A DNA stretch of 43,929 bases from a virus: the IMG/VR virus record IMGVR_UViG_3300047325_000020, positions 1 to 43,929 of that record; one strand, given 5' to 3'. The notes below the pieces were generated by a model that was not told where the DNA came from, ran no database searches, and saw only the letters and a list, made by a program, of their open reading frames with translations. Made by a program: the position numbers and the translations under genes. Shown here piece after piece: positions 13,228-21,400 of the stretch. The number at the start of each line of letters is the position of its first letter. The first letter of the stretch is position 1.

Positions 13228-14562
13228 TTGGCGACACTGAACGAAGCAGCCGTAGAATCCATCGAACTGGAGAATGTAGGCAAGGAAATTCAAATCCTGT
13301 GGCCCACATTCAAAGGACTTTATAACCGATTCGAGAAGTCGGCGAAGAAAGTCAACATTGCCAACGTCACCCAGGCGGCTGGCACGACGCGCTCAGCATG
13401 GCGCGAAACAATGCTCATTCAGGGCGCATCCGGCATTCAGGTTGGCACCGGCGACGGTAACGGTATGGGTTCCGGCACCGGATCGCAGACCGCATCCTTT
13501 GCGATGGCTCCCATCTTCGCATTCAACGTTACCCAGTACACGCACTTGGCCGAGATTGCGACCAATGGCGGCGAGCGCGCGGTCGAGTCGCTGACAAAAA
13601 CCGAGGTCAAGCGGTCGATCAAGCAGTTCTACAACGGCATCGAAGGCCTGTTCAACGGCGACGGTTCCGGCGCATTCGACCAGATTCCGTCAAGCGCCAT
13701 CGTTTCGTCTAACTCTGGTTCCGGCAATTCCACCTCCTACATCCAGGGCGTTTCCACTGCTGCGGCCTTTGTCGATCAGCAGGTTGTGTCCATCTTCCCC
13801 TCGGAAGGCGGAACGACACGCGGAACCGCGACCATCAGCTTTGTGGATGTGGTGGGGCAAACCCTTTGGTTCTCGACCGTGCTGCCCTCAACCGGCGGCG
13901 CTACCGCAGTCGGCGATTACATCATGGTGCAGGGAAGTTCTGGCGCTGTGGGATCGTCTGTGCTGGGCATCCCCTACTGGAACACCAACGGCAACACCGG
14001 CAGCAAGGGCGGTTTGTCGCTGTCCACGTACCCGTCACGCCTCTCGACCCCGGTAATCAACCTAGGTGGCGCTCAGATCACTCCGAGCGTTGCACAGCGC
14101 GCCTTCGTGCTGCTTACCCGCGCACTGGGCGACGATGCCGAGGAGCTTGAAAAGGGCATTTGGTACGGGCGTCCTGAGCAGGTTGCGACCATTGCAACCC
14201 AGTGGTACAACACGCTCATTACGCAGAACAAGGAACCAGAGAGCGACAGCGTGTTTGATCGCGCGCGCGCTGGCGTTGCCAAGACGTTTGGCGAACGCAA
14301 CTTCGAGTATTCCAACACCGCCAAACCGGGGCGTGTCGATCTGCTCTTCCCTGAGAACTGGGCACTTGGCCAGCTTGAGGAAGCGCACCTCTACGACTTT
14401 GGCGGCGGAAACACCGTGATGCCGGTAACGGACACCAGCGGTAACGCGGGGGCGACGTACAACTTCGCCAAGATGTTCGTCTATGTCTGGGCTGGTCAAG
14501 TCTGTAACCTAGCACCTCGGCATGGTTTGTTCGTGACAAACGCTGGAACTATCGCAATCTAA
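13228..14562 (+). CDS. Major capsid protein
   Basis: 444 aa from a TTG start at 13228, five bases after GGAGGTG. It is the only sensible start. The sequence alternates helical (VESIELENVGKEIQILWPTF, N-terminal) and glycine/serine-rich beta regions. The central part, residues ~145-270, is a Ser/Gly/Thr-rich insertion with GYI/V-type strands. The C-terminal part has RPEQVATIATQWYN and FPENWALGQLEEAHLYDF. It follows the scaffold and is followed by a strong hairpin, as usual for the most abundant virion protein. HK97 fold is expected but cannot be shown by motif alone. Confidence 0.82.
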   Translation: MATLNEAAVESIELENVGKEIQILWPTFKGLYNRFEKSAKKVNIANVTQAAGTTRSAWRETMLIQGASGIQVGTGDGNGMGSGTGSQTASFAMAPIFAFNVTQYTHLAEIATNGGERAVESLTKTEVKRSIKQFYNGIEGLFNGDGSGAFDQIPSSAIVSSNSGSGNSTSYIQGVSTAAAFVDQQVVSIFPSEGGTTRGTATISFVDVVGQTLWFSTVLPSTGGATAVGDYIMVQGSSGAVGSSVLGIPYWNTNGNTGSKGGLSLSTYPSRLSTPVINLGGAQITPSVAQRAFVLLTRALGDDAEELEKGIWYGRPEQVATIATQWYNTLITQNKEPESDSVFDRARAGVAKTFGERNFEYSNTAKPGRVDLLFPENWALGQLEEAHLYDFGGGNTVMPVTDTSGNAGATYNFAKMFVYVWAGQVCNLAPRHGLFVTNAGTIAI

Positions 14563-14569
14563 TCAACTT

Positions 14570-14600
14570 GGGGCGATGTTTTCACGTGGAACATCGCCCC
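14570..14600 (+). terminator. Perfect 11-bp hairpin after the capsid gene
   Basis: GGGGCGATGTT (14570-14580), a nine-base loop, then AACATCGCCCC (14590-14600). It is followed by CTAACCC, not a T-run, so it is more likely an mRNA 3' stabiliser/processing stem or a partial terminator than a strong intrinsic terminator. It would set capsid mRNA above downstream mRNA. Confidence 0.7.
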
Positions 14601-14625
14601 CTAACCCTTGAAAGGACGGTTCAAG

Positions 14626-15003
14626 ATGGAAGTTCAAGACAAGCGCAGTATCGAGGGCGAAAAGCCGGAAGCGCCTGAGGTAGAAATCTTTGGCAAGGTT
14701 GCCGGATTCAGGCCCGCACAGAATCGCATCCTGATTCGCAGGCAGCAGCAGACGGATGATCTTGGGGCTGGATTGATCCGCGCCCAGGCTTATACCGAGG
14801 TATCGGCACGTGGCGAAGTGATTGCGGTGGGCGCACCTTACCCCGAGACATCACCCTTTTACGTTCAGCTTCCGCCAGTGGGCGCGGTTGCCACGTTCTC
14901 AAAGTATGCCGAGACGAAGGAGTTTGACGACCAGACGCGGCCTGACGAGTTTGCCATGCCCTACGCGCACGATATTCATGGGTGGCATAATGCAGGCCGT
15001 TGA
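14626..15003 (+). CDS. GroES-like co-chaperonin domain protein
   Basis: 125 aa from ATG 14626, with AAGGACGG upstream. A TTG at 14608 is less likely. After an acidic ~25-residue leader, the order of GroES elements is recognisable: NRILIRR (33-39), a loop with GAGLIR (47-52) where GroES has its GG(I/V) mobile loop, then ARGEVIAVG (61-69), matching the highly typical G-E-V-x-A-V-G, and PVGAVATFSKYAETKEFD (84-101), matching the V-G-D-x-V-x-F-x-K-Y-A-G strand. GroES-type proteins cap GroEL. T4 gp31 is a phage version needed for capsid folding. Its position immediately after the capsid gene fits that role, which remains inferred. Confidence 0.75.
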   Translation: MEVQDKRSIEGEKPEAPEVEIFGKVAGFRPAQNRILIRRQQQTDDLGAGLIRAQAYTEVSARGEVIAVGAPYPETSPFYVQLPPVGAVATFSKYAETKEFDDQTRPDEFAMPYAHDIHGWHNAGR

Positions 15004-15685
15004 ACGCAGGCAATGCCCGCCAGAATTTCAAGCGCGGCTCACGCGCTCTGCGGGTCTGAATCGTTTTGGGGAGCCAAACTTCATCATTGCCTGGGGCCAG
15101 ACGTTCACCTATCAAGCTGGCGGCGTGTGGCCGAAACCGCAGGGCGATGGTCATTTTGGTTACCGGCAACTGATGCTATCAAACTCCAGCCCATCGGGGC
15201 GCGGCATCCCGTGCTGGATGATTCTCGAATGGCACCCACCAGAGGATTACGAAACGGACGCGGTTTACTACTTTCGTAACCGCGACGATGTGACGGGCTT
15301 GCAGATTCTGGGCGAGTATCCCTACCGTGGCCGCTATGAGATTGCGTTCAAGCTGACTTCGACGGAGTTGCGCGACGGTCGGCTTCAAGTGACGCATTAT
15401 CATCTCGATGGCATGATTCTCGACGTGCTGATTCCGGCCATTGTCGAAGGCCAGAAGATGACCATGAAGCAACGGTTGCAGCGGTTGCGGCAATACGAAG
15501 AGCAAAAAGAGAAAGACCTGGATCGCAATATAGACGCCTGCCTCAATGGCGCAAAGCGGCGTCTGCTTCCTTCGCAGATCGATGATCGCGTGCGGCTGAT
15601 TCAGCAGCAGATGAGCACAATGCTCAAGACGTTCGGGCGCGTCCAGCCTGGATTTCAGATCAACAAAATGCACCAAGCGGCATGA
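14990..15685 (+). CDS. Unknown head protein, 231 aa
   Basis: ATG 14990 (MQAVERRQ...) is preferred over upstream in-frame starts whose translation is Arg/Pro-rich and out of character. It overlaps the GroES-like gene by 14 bp. The first half is beta-rich with aromatics (FIIAWGQTFTYQAGGVWP, YRQLMLSNSS, CWMILEWHPPEDY). The second half ends in a charged coiled stretch, MTMKQRLQRLRQYEEQKEKDL (about 163-183). Conserved neighbourhood genes in related phages are unannotated. A minor head or connector component is possible. Confidence 0.65.
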   Translation: MQAVERRQCPPEFQARLTRSAGLNRFGEPNFIIAWGQTFTYQAGGVWPKPQGDGHFGYRQLMLSNSSPSGRGIPCWMILEWHPPEDYETDAVYYFRNRDDVTGLQILGEYPYRGRYEIAFKLTSTELRDGRLQVTHYHLDGMILDVLIPAIVEGQKMTMKQRLQRLRQYEEQKEKDLDRNIDACLNGAKRRLLPSQIDDRVRLIQQQMSTMLKTFGRVQPGFQINKMHQAA

Positions 15686-15697
15686 TGAGGAGGACGG

Positions 15698-16570
15698 ATG
15701 GCAACCTGCACAGTAATCCCCGGACGTGGCGGCTTCAATTCAGGCGCAGTGCGCGATGGGCAGACATCGGCGCGCGGCACCGCTTTTTACCTTGACCCGG
15801 ACGAAATGCGGCAGCCGCAGTACACGGTTTACCTGCACACGATTTCCAAGCGTGCGCATGAGCAGCCGAACCCGGTTTACGGCAATGTGATTATTCCGGC
15901 GTGTCCCAAAGAAAAGCGGTCAATTAACTTCATGAAGATCACGCATCCGGTGGCGCAATGGATGGTGAATCCCGACAATGTGAGCGGGCCGCTGGTTCCG
16001 AAGTATTGCAATGCGACGGGGCTGGCCCTGTCGATCTGCAATCCGTCGCACGTGGGCAATGATTTGGCGGCACAGGACAATGCACTGCCGGACTGGGCGC
16101 GCATTTCAAGCGGCGAGTGCGACCTTGGGCGGCAAGGTGTTTTTGCGTCGTTGAACGAGGTTCCGACCGAGGAGGAGTTGCGGAAGGCGGAAGCGCGGCG
16201 GCTGGCTTACTACAAGTTTCGCTTTGAAGAGGCCAACGGGTTGCTGCGCTCGAACCCGCGCCAGTTGCAGGAGATTCTGATTCTGGATCACCACATGGCG
16301 GCTGAGATGTTTGGCGTCGATGTGGAGTGGCATCGCGTGATGACGCCAAAGATAGAGTGTCCTCAGTGCGGCGAGAAGATCAAAGAGAGCCTTGCGTTCC
16401 ACTACGTCAACGGCGTGAAGTGCGTTCTGGATTGGGAGCGGGCTTATCTGGCCGGCGCAGTGAAGAAAGACGAAGTGCCGGAGGGCCGCGAATGGTGGAC
16501 AGTCGAAGATAAGCCAAAGCGCAAGACGGGCATCAGCGCAGCGGCACGGGATTTCAGCAAAGAGGTTTAA
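15698..16570 (+). CDS. Unknown protein with a C-terminal Cys motif
   Basis: 290 aa from ATG 15698, with AGGAGGACGG upstream. The N-terminal third is beta-like (TVIPGRGGFNSGAV..., YTVYLHTISKRAHE). Helices follow in the middle (EEELRKAEARRLAYYKFRFEEA, about 156-177). Residues ~222-241 carry CPQCGEKIKE and a later Cys (VKCVL), half of a zinc ribbon. The end is basic. It may tie RNA, DNA or partner proteins to the head, but nothing in the sequence settles this. Confidence 0.65.
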   Translation: MATCTVIPGRGGFNSGAVRDGQTSARGTAFYLDPDEMRQPQYTVYLHTISKRAHEQPNPVYGNVIIPACPKEKRSINFMKITHPVAQWMVNPDNVSGPLVPKYCNATGLALSICNPSHVGNDLAAQDNALPDWARISSGECDLGRQGVFASLNEVPTEEELRKAEARRLAYYKFRFEEANGLLRSNPRQLQEILILDHHMAAEMFGVDVEWHRVMTPKIECPQCGEKIKESLAFHYVNGVKCVLDWERAYLAGAVKKDEVPEGREWWTVEDKPKRKTGISAAARDFSKEV

Positions 16571-16576
16571 CACAAG

Positions 16577-16636
16577 TTGTCAGGGGGAGGGAGTTCTCAA
16601 GCGCCCGTCCCGCAAGGTTCGCCTGAACCCTGACAA
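16577..16636. other. 60-base inverted repeat between two head genes
   Basis: A 9-bp perfect pair, TTGTCAGGG (16577-16585) and CCCTGACAA (16628-16636), encloses 42 bases, in an 80-base gap with no gene. It could form a large hairpin in mRNA before the ribosome site at ~16640, and thus modulate the next gene, or act as an RNase processing site. Confidence 0.5.
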
Positions 16637-16650
16637 GCCACGAGGCCAGA

Positions 16651-17481
16651 ATGCCAGTTGTTCCCGTTAGTGTGACGAGTTATCCGACAGTAGCCACAAT
16701 CACGGGATTGGTGCGTTCCGATGTCAGGGACGATATGGCGGGCGCGACGAACACGATTGGCGAGGGCCAGATTCTCGTTGATAACCTGGCCACTTCGGTA
16801 ACGATGGCCAATTTCTTTAACAGTGCCGTCCGCGAGCTGTCGCGCCAGTTGCGCCTTGTCTCCGCGCCGATGCTGATTGCCGACAACTACATCATCACGA
16901 ACATTCCGCCGATCAATGGCCCGATGGGGTTTCAGGTGGCTGACCCCTCCGTGCAATGCTATGTGGGCTTCAATGGCTACTACGACGGCACGTTCTGGCA
17001 CTCGACGTATGGACTGCCGCAGGGATTGTTTCAGGTGCTTCGCTGTTGGGAGCGCCAGACATCCTCGCAGAATACATTTCAAGACATGGGCGAACCATCG
17101 GACGGGCTTGCAGGCGTATACCAGACGAATGGCTGGGGATGCTGGGAATGGAGGCAGGACCAGGTGTGCCTACCTGGATCGCTGGACTACCGCGATCTAC
17201 GCTTGCGCTACCTGATGATTCTGAATGCGATTTTCGTGGCCAATGCGCCACCGGCGACCACGTATCTTCCCATCATGGATTGCGAGGAATCGATTGCGCG
17301 CAAGATTGGCAGGATGTACGCCCGGCGGCAGGGCGGCGCACTTTACGAAATGGCGAAGGCTGAGGAAGCCGACGCCACACGCGACTTTATCAATGAGCAA
17401 GTGAAGCGGCAACAGGGCGCAAACTACCAGACGCTTGCTTACGGAAACGAGGAACCACCCGTACTTGGGTGGGGATGGTAG
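16651..17481 (+). CDS. Head-tail connector/adaptor candidate
   Basis: 276 aa from ATG 16651, with GAGG upstream. The N-terminal 75 residues are helical (residues ~47-70, SVTMANFFNSAVRELSRQLRL), the middle is aromatic and beta-rich (VGFNGYYDGTFWHSTYGLPQ, WGCWEWRQDQVCLPG), and the C-terminus is a helix with RKIGRMYARRQGGALYEMAK. The size, the position right after head genes and before the hub, and the helix-beta-helix order fit P22 gp4-type connectors. No motif proves it. Confidence 0.5.
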   Translation: MPVVPVSVTSYPTVATITGLVRSDVRDDMAGATNTIGEGQILVDNLATSVTMANFFNSAVRELSRQLRLVSAPMLIADNYIITNIPPINGPMGFQVADPSVQCYVGFNGYYDGTFWHSTYGLPQGLFQVLRCWERQTSSQNTFQDMGEPSDGLAGVYQTNGWGCWEWRQDQVCLPGSLDYRDLRLRYLMILNAIFVANAPPATTYLPIMDCEESIARKIGRMYARRQGGALYEMAKAEEADATRDFINEQVKRQQGANYQTLAYGNEEPPVLGWGW

Positions 17482-17538
17482 TTTAACCCCGCGAGGAGCG
17501 GATAACAGAAACACGGCGTCGAGGAGGCGCTGCCCAAC

Positions 17539-18444
17539 ATGGCAAACCAACTTTTAGTAGACGGATTTCCCGCTGGCTTCGACGCTACGCACACAACACT
17601 GACCATGAACGGGTCGATCATCCTGGCCGGTTCTGCGGTTGCAACAGGCGAGCCGATTAACTGGACCCTGTTGAATGAAGGAGTTGGATTCAACGAAATC
17701 AACTATCGCGGCGACGGCATGAATGGTCAGAGTGCTGCTTATACGACCGGCTTTGCTGTTTCAGCCGGAATCTGCACCGTGACCGCCGCAAACAATTTCC
17801 AGGTTGGATACCCGATTGTCTTTCTCGGCAATACCCAAACGCTTTCTGCCTTGTTCAACAACCAGCAGCCGGTTACCATCTTGACTGCGACCTCTTCATC
17901 GTTCACCTTTGCGACCACAAATACCGGCACCACGACCACAGGTGATGTGGGGATTGCGGTGCGGTATCAGCCGGTCGCCAATCCATGCCCCCCTCAGGGA
18001 GCAACGCTGACCGCAACTGTCACTGCTGTTTCCGCATCCGGCGGCGTGGTCACCGTGACGGCGGCGAACAACTTCCTGCCCGGAGCCGGAGTTTCTTTCT
18101 CGGGCTTCGCTTCGGGAACGCTGGGGCCAAAACTGATTGCGGCTGGGCAGTTGATCGTGGCGTCATCTACGACGAGCGCCTTTACCATCACTTCCGCTTT
18201 GACGGGCACGACCGGGACCGGAACAGCAACAGGCGTCAACCCACCGACCCCGTTTTCCGTCAAGTTCTGGTCTGATTTGGCGTCGGGATATGTCTATCAG
18301 TATTCCTCGACAACCGGCGTGCTTTATGTCATGCAGGGGGCCGCAAGCGCCAATCTGCCCTTGGCTGTACTGAGCGCGGGCGCTTATCCGTCTGGGGTAC
18401 TCGCGGATGTGGTCAATTGGGAAGCGAAGTTCGTCCGTCAATAG
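17539..18444 (+). CDS. Beta-rich virion protein with two copies of a recurrent module
   Basis: 301 aa from ATG 17539, with GAGGAGG upstream. It contains two copies (about residues 75-135 and 160-230) of a module beginning with a strand of the type (G/S)xVTVTAANNF, then (V/I)xFxGF, then a late strand SAFTI/SSFTF, ending GTxTG. The same pattern recurs in the 18454, 27973 and 31773 genes. Low in charge, high in Thr, Gly and Ala, as in exposed decoration or tail proteins. The C-terminal end (FSVKFWSDLASGYVYQYSST) looks like a fold core. It is a virion protein by context, its exact role unknown. Confidence 0.65.
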   Translation: MANQLLVDGFPAGFDATHTTLTMNGSIILAGSAVATGEPINWTLLNEGVGFNEINYRGDGMNGQSAAYTTGFAVSAGICTVTAANNFQVGYPIVFLGNTQTLSALFNNQQPVTILTATSSSFTFATTNTGTTTTGDVGIAVRYQPVANPCPPQGATLTATVTAVSASGGVVTVTAANNFLPGAGVSFSGFASGTLGPKLIAAGQLIVASSTTSAFTITSALTGTTGTGTATGVNPPTPFSVKFWSDLASGYVYQYSSTTGVLYVMQGAASANLPLAVLSAGAYPSGVLADVVNWEAKFVRQ

Positions 18445-18453
18445 GAGCCAGCT

Positions 18454-21400
18454 TTGCCGGGACAACCTGTAATCCTGGACACGTTCGGAGGCCTCGTAGC
18501 AACTGCGAGGCCCGAGGACATTCCAGAAGGAGCGTCGCCGCGTACATGGGACACGGATTTTGTCGTTGGCCGCTTTATCCAGCGTCCCGGCGAGCAGAGC
18601 GTGTTTACTTACGGCGGCTCTGTCTTTGGGCCTAACGGCGCTGCATCGGCTGTTGACACGGCTACCGGCGGCATCGCATGGGGCAACCCAACCAATGTGC
18701 TGTTGAACACCGGCGTCTATGCAACGGCAACGCTTGCAACCAGCGGAAGCGTCGTTTCATCGGCATCAACCGGCACGAACACGGGCGGCGGCGTAGCGTG
18801 GGCAAATCCAGCCAACATCGACAGCACTTCATCTTTTGCAACAGTTTCCCTTTCTGCGGGTGGCACTAACTACACGCCAAGCGCACAAACGGGCACGGTA
18901 ACACTTAACGCCAATTCTTCAAATCAGACACCGCCAAGCACCTTTGATGCGCTAGGGGGATTTGCCTCTGTGGCGGCCACGGCAGCCACGCTCTATGTGT
19001 CGATCAACGGCAGTATCGCGGCGGCAATGGGAGGCGGCAATGTTGCGCTGAATTACTCCAAGAATGGCGGCGCGACGTGGATCAACGCGGGAGGGTGGGG
19101 AGCCTCGTTCTCTACAACTGTCCCAATTTCGATTTCTGGTATCACCAATTTAAGCAGCGTTCAGATTCAGATTGAGGCGAGCGGTGGATGCGGGCCGACT
19201 GGCTTTGTGACCATCAGCGCCAGCGTGACAAGTTGGTTTGGGACAGTTCCCGGCGGCGGCGGATTGACCGCGCAGACGCTGAGCGCGGCAGTTTCCGGAC
19301 TGACTGTTCCATCAGGTGCAACGATTGTGGGCTTGGGCATCAGCTTTCAGGCCGATTACACGGGTGTCGCGCCTTCATTCATGGTAGGCCTGAATGTGGG
19401 CAACGTTGACCCGTCTTTTACGTTGACCACCTCGCCTGCGACATACACCTCGGGCGGCGCAATGACCCTCTGGGGATATGGCGCATGGACGCAGGCGACA
19501 CTGGCGGCGCTCACGGTGAATTTCTTCGCGTCCTCAACCGGCACCACTTCGGTGAGCGTCAATTCGTTGGTGGTCACGGTCTATTACACGGCTACGGCGC
19601 TGACCACGGACGCGCTCGACATAAAGCAGTTCGGGTTCTCGATTCCGTCCAGCAGCACGATTCAGGGATTCGCCATCACGGCCCTTGGGTTCGCATCCAC
19701 AACCGGGGCAACACTGACAGCCCAACTCTTCAAGGGTGGCGTGCTGGTGGGCACTACGGCGTCAGTGGCGATGGGTACAACCGTTGCACCGCTCATCCTC
19801 GGCAACGCCAATGACCTTTTTAGTGCTTCGTGGTTGTTCGGCGATGTGGATGCTTCAGGTTTTGGAGTGCGGCTGATAGCGTCCTCCGCAAGCGCGGGAA
19901 CCATCAGCGTTGGCTATGTGACGATCACCGTCTATTGCCTGCCGTCGCAGGCCAATTTCAACGGTCTGATGGATGCAGCGATTGATGCCATTGGGCAGGT
20001 AACCATTGCGCTCGATGCCGATGGCGTCTCGTGGGAAGAGGATGTTGCCGACGCGCCTACGGTGCTTGCCGTGCAATCGCTTATCCCCCCCGTCACGCCG
20101 GGAAGCTATCTCAAAGGACTCGATGCTGACGGGGTGGCCTATATGGCCTATCCCAACGCGCAACTGACAACAGGCGCGAATCAGCCGATGCAGTATAACG
20201 GCCAATGGTGCGATCGCATCACGCAGGTAGGCCCTGGAGCACCCCCAACCTTCACCGCAAGCCAGCAGGCCGGGGTGCAGGCCGCTGTGACGGCTTACAG
20301 CTTCTCGGGCGGCATCTTAACGCTCACTGCGGTCAATACCTTCACCGCTGGCGAGCTTGTGGCTTTTATCGGCTTCACGGGTGGATTGGTGCCCCTCAAT
20401 GGGCTGACCTTCTCAGTATTGGGAACGGGGTTATCAGGGACGCAGTTTGAGATTGCTACTTCGCTGGTCGCAGGAGCTGGTTCTGATGCTGGCTTTGCCA
20501 CGCCGCAGTACAGTTATCCGATTGCGCCGTCGCCGACCGGCATCACGCAGCCGCCTGCATATTCAGACCCCGGCAATGCTGGGTATCTGTCCGTTATGCT
20601 CTGGTCCAATGGTCCCGGCTCAACCACACCAGGCAATGTAATCACGGTCTATTACCAGTCGAGTTTCAATTTCCCGACGCCGGACAACACGCTTGTCAAC
20701 GCATTCACGGCTGGCAACCCTGTCTACGTCTACATCTCGAATGCGCCTTTCGGCAACGGCACATGGCTGGTGACGAGCATTGGCAACGCGCTACCACCGG
20801 GAGTGGACCACTGGCGCTATTACTTCACCATTCAGGTGCCATCCGACGCCTATCAGAACGCCATCGAGCCGAACGGCCAATACGAAATTTCACAGGCCAC
20901 GGTTACGCTGCTTACTGCGGCTCCGGGCGTCGTTCCGGGCGATCAGGTATCGCTCTCAGGCGTGACCAATACCGCGTGGGACCAGACCTATACCATCGTC
21001 GCGGCGCTGACCTCCGGCACGTTCTCGATTTCGCAGAGCAGCCTGACGGCTGGGACGGCAACCTATTCATGGACTTTGGTGAGCGGTGTTGCGCCGTCGA
21101 AAGGGCAATTGGTGACCATCACTGGCACCTTGAATGCAAACGGACTTTTGAACGTCACCAACTCGCTGATTGTGACGGCATCCGGGGTGTCTTCGGGCAC
21201 GTTCACGGTTGGCGGGTTGCCCCAGACGGTGAATTACCCAATAGCGGTTGAAACCGGGCAGGCGACGACAGCAGGAACGCAATTCATCATCGACCCTGGC
21301 GCGGCGCTGGTAAACACTACTACGCAATCGCCGATCCTTGGCAACTCCGGGGGCGGCGTGCTGAATGTGGTAGGGCAGGCATCCGGCGGCACGTTTCCCA

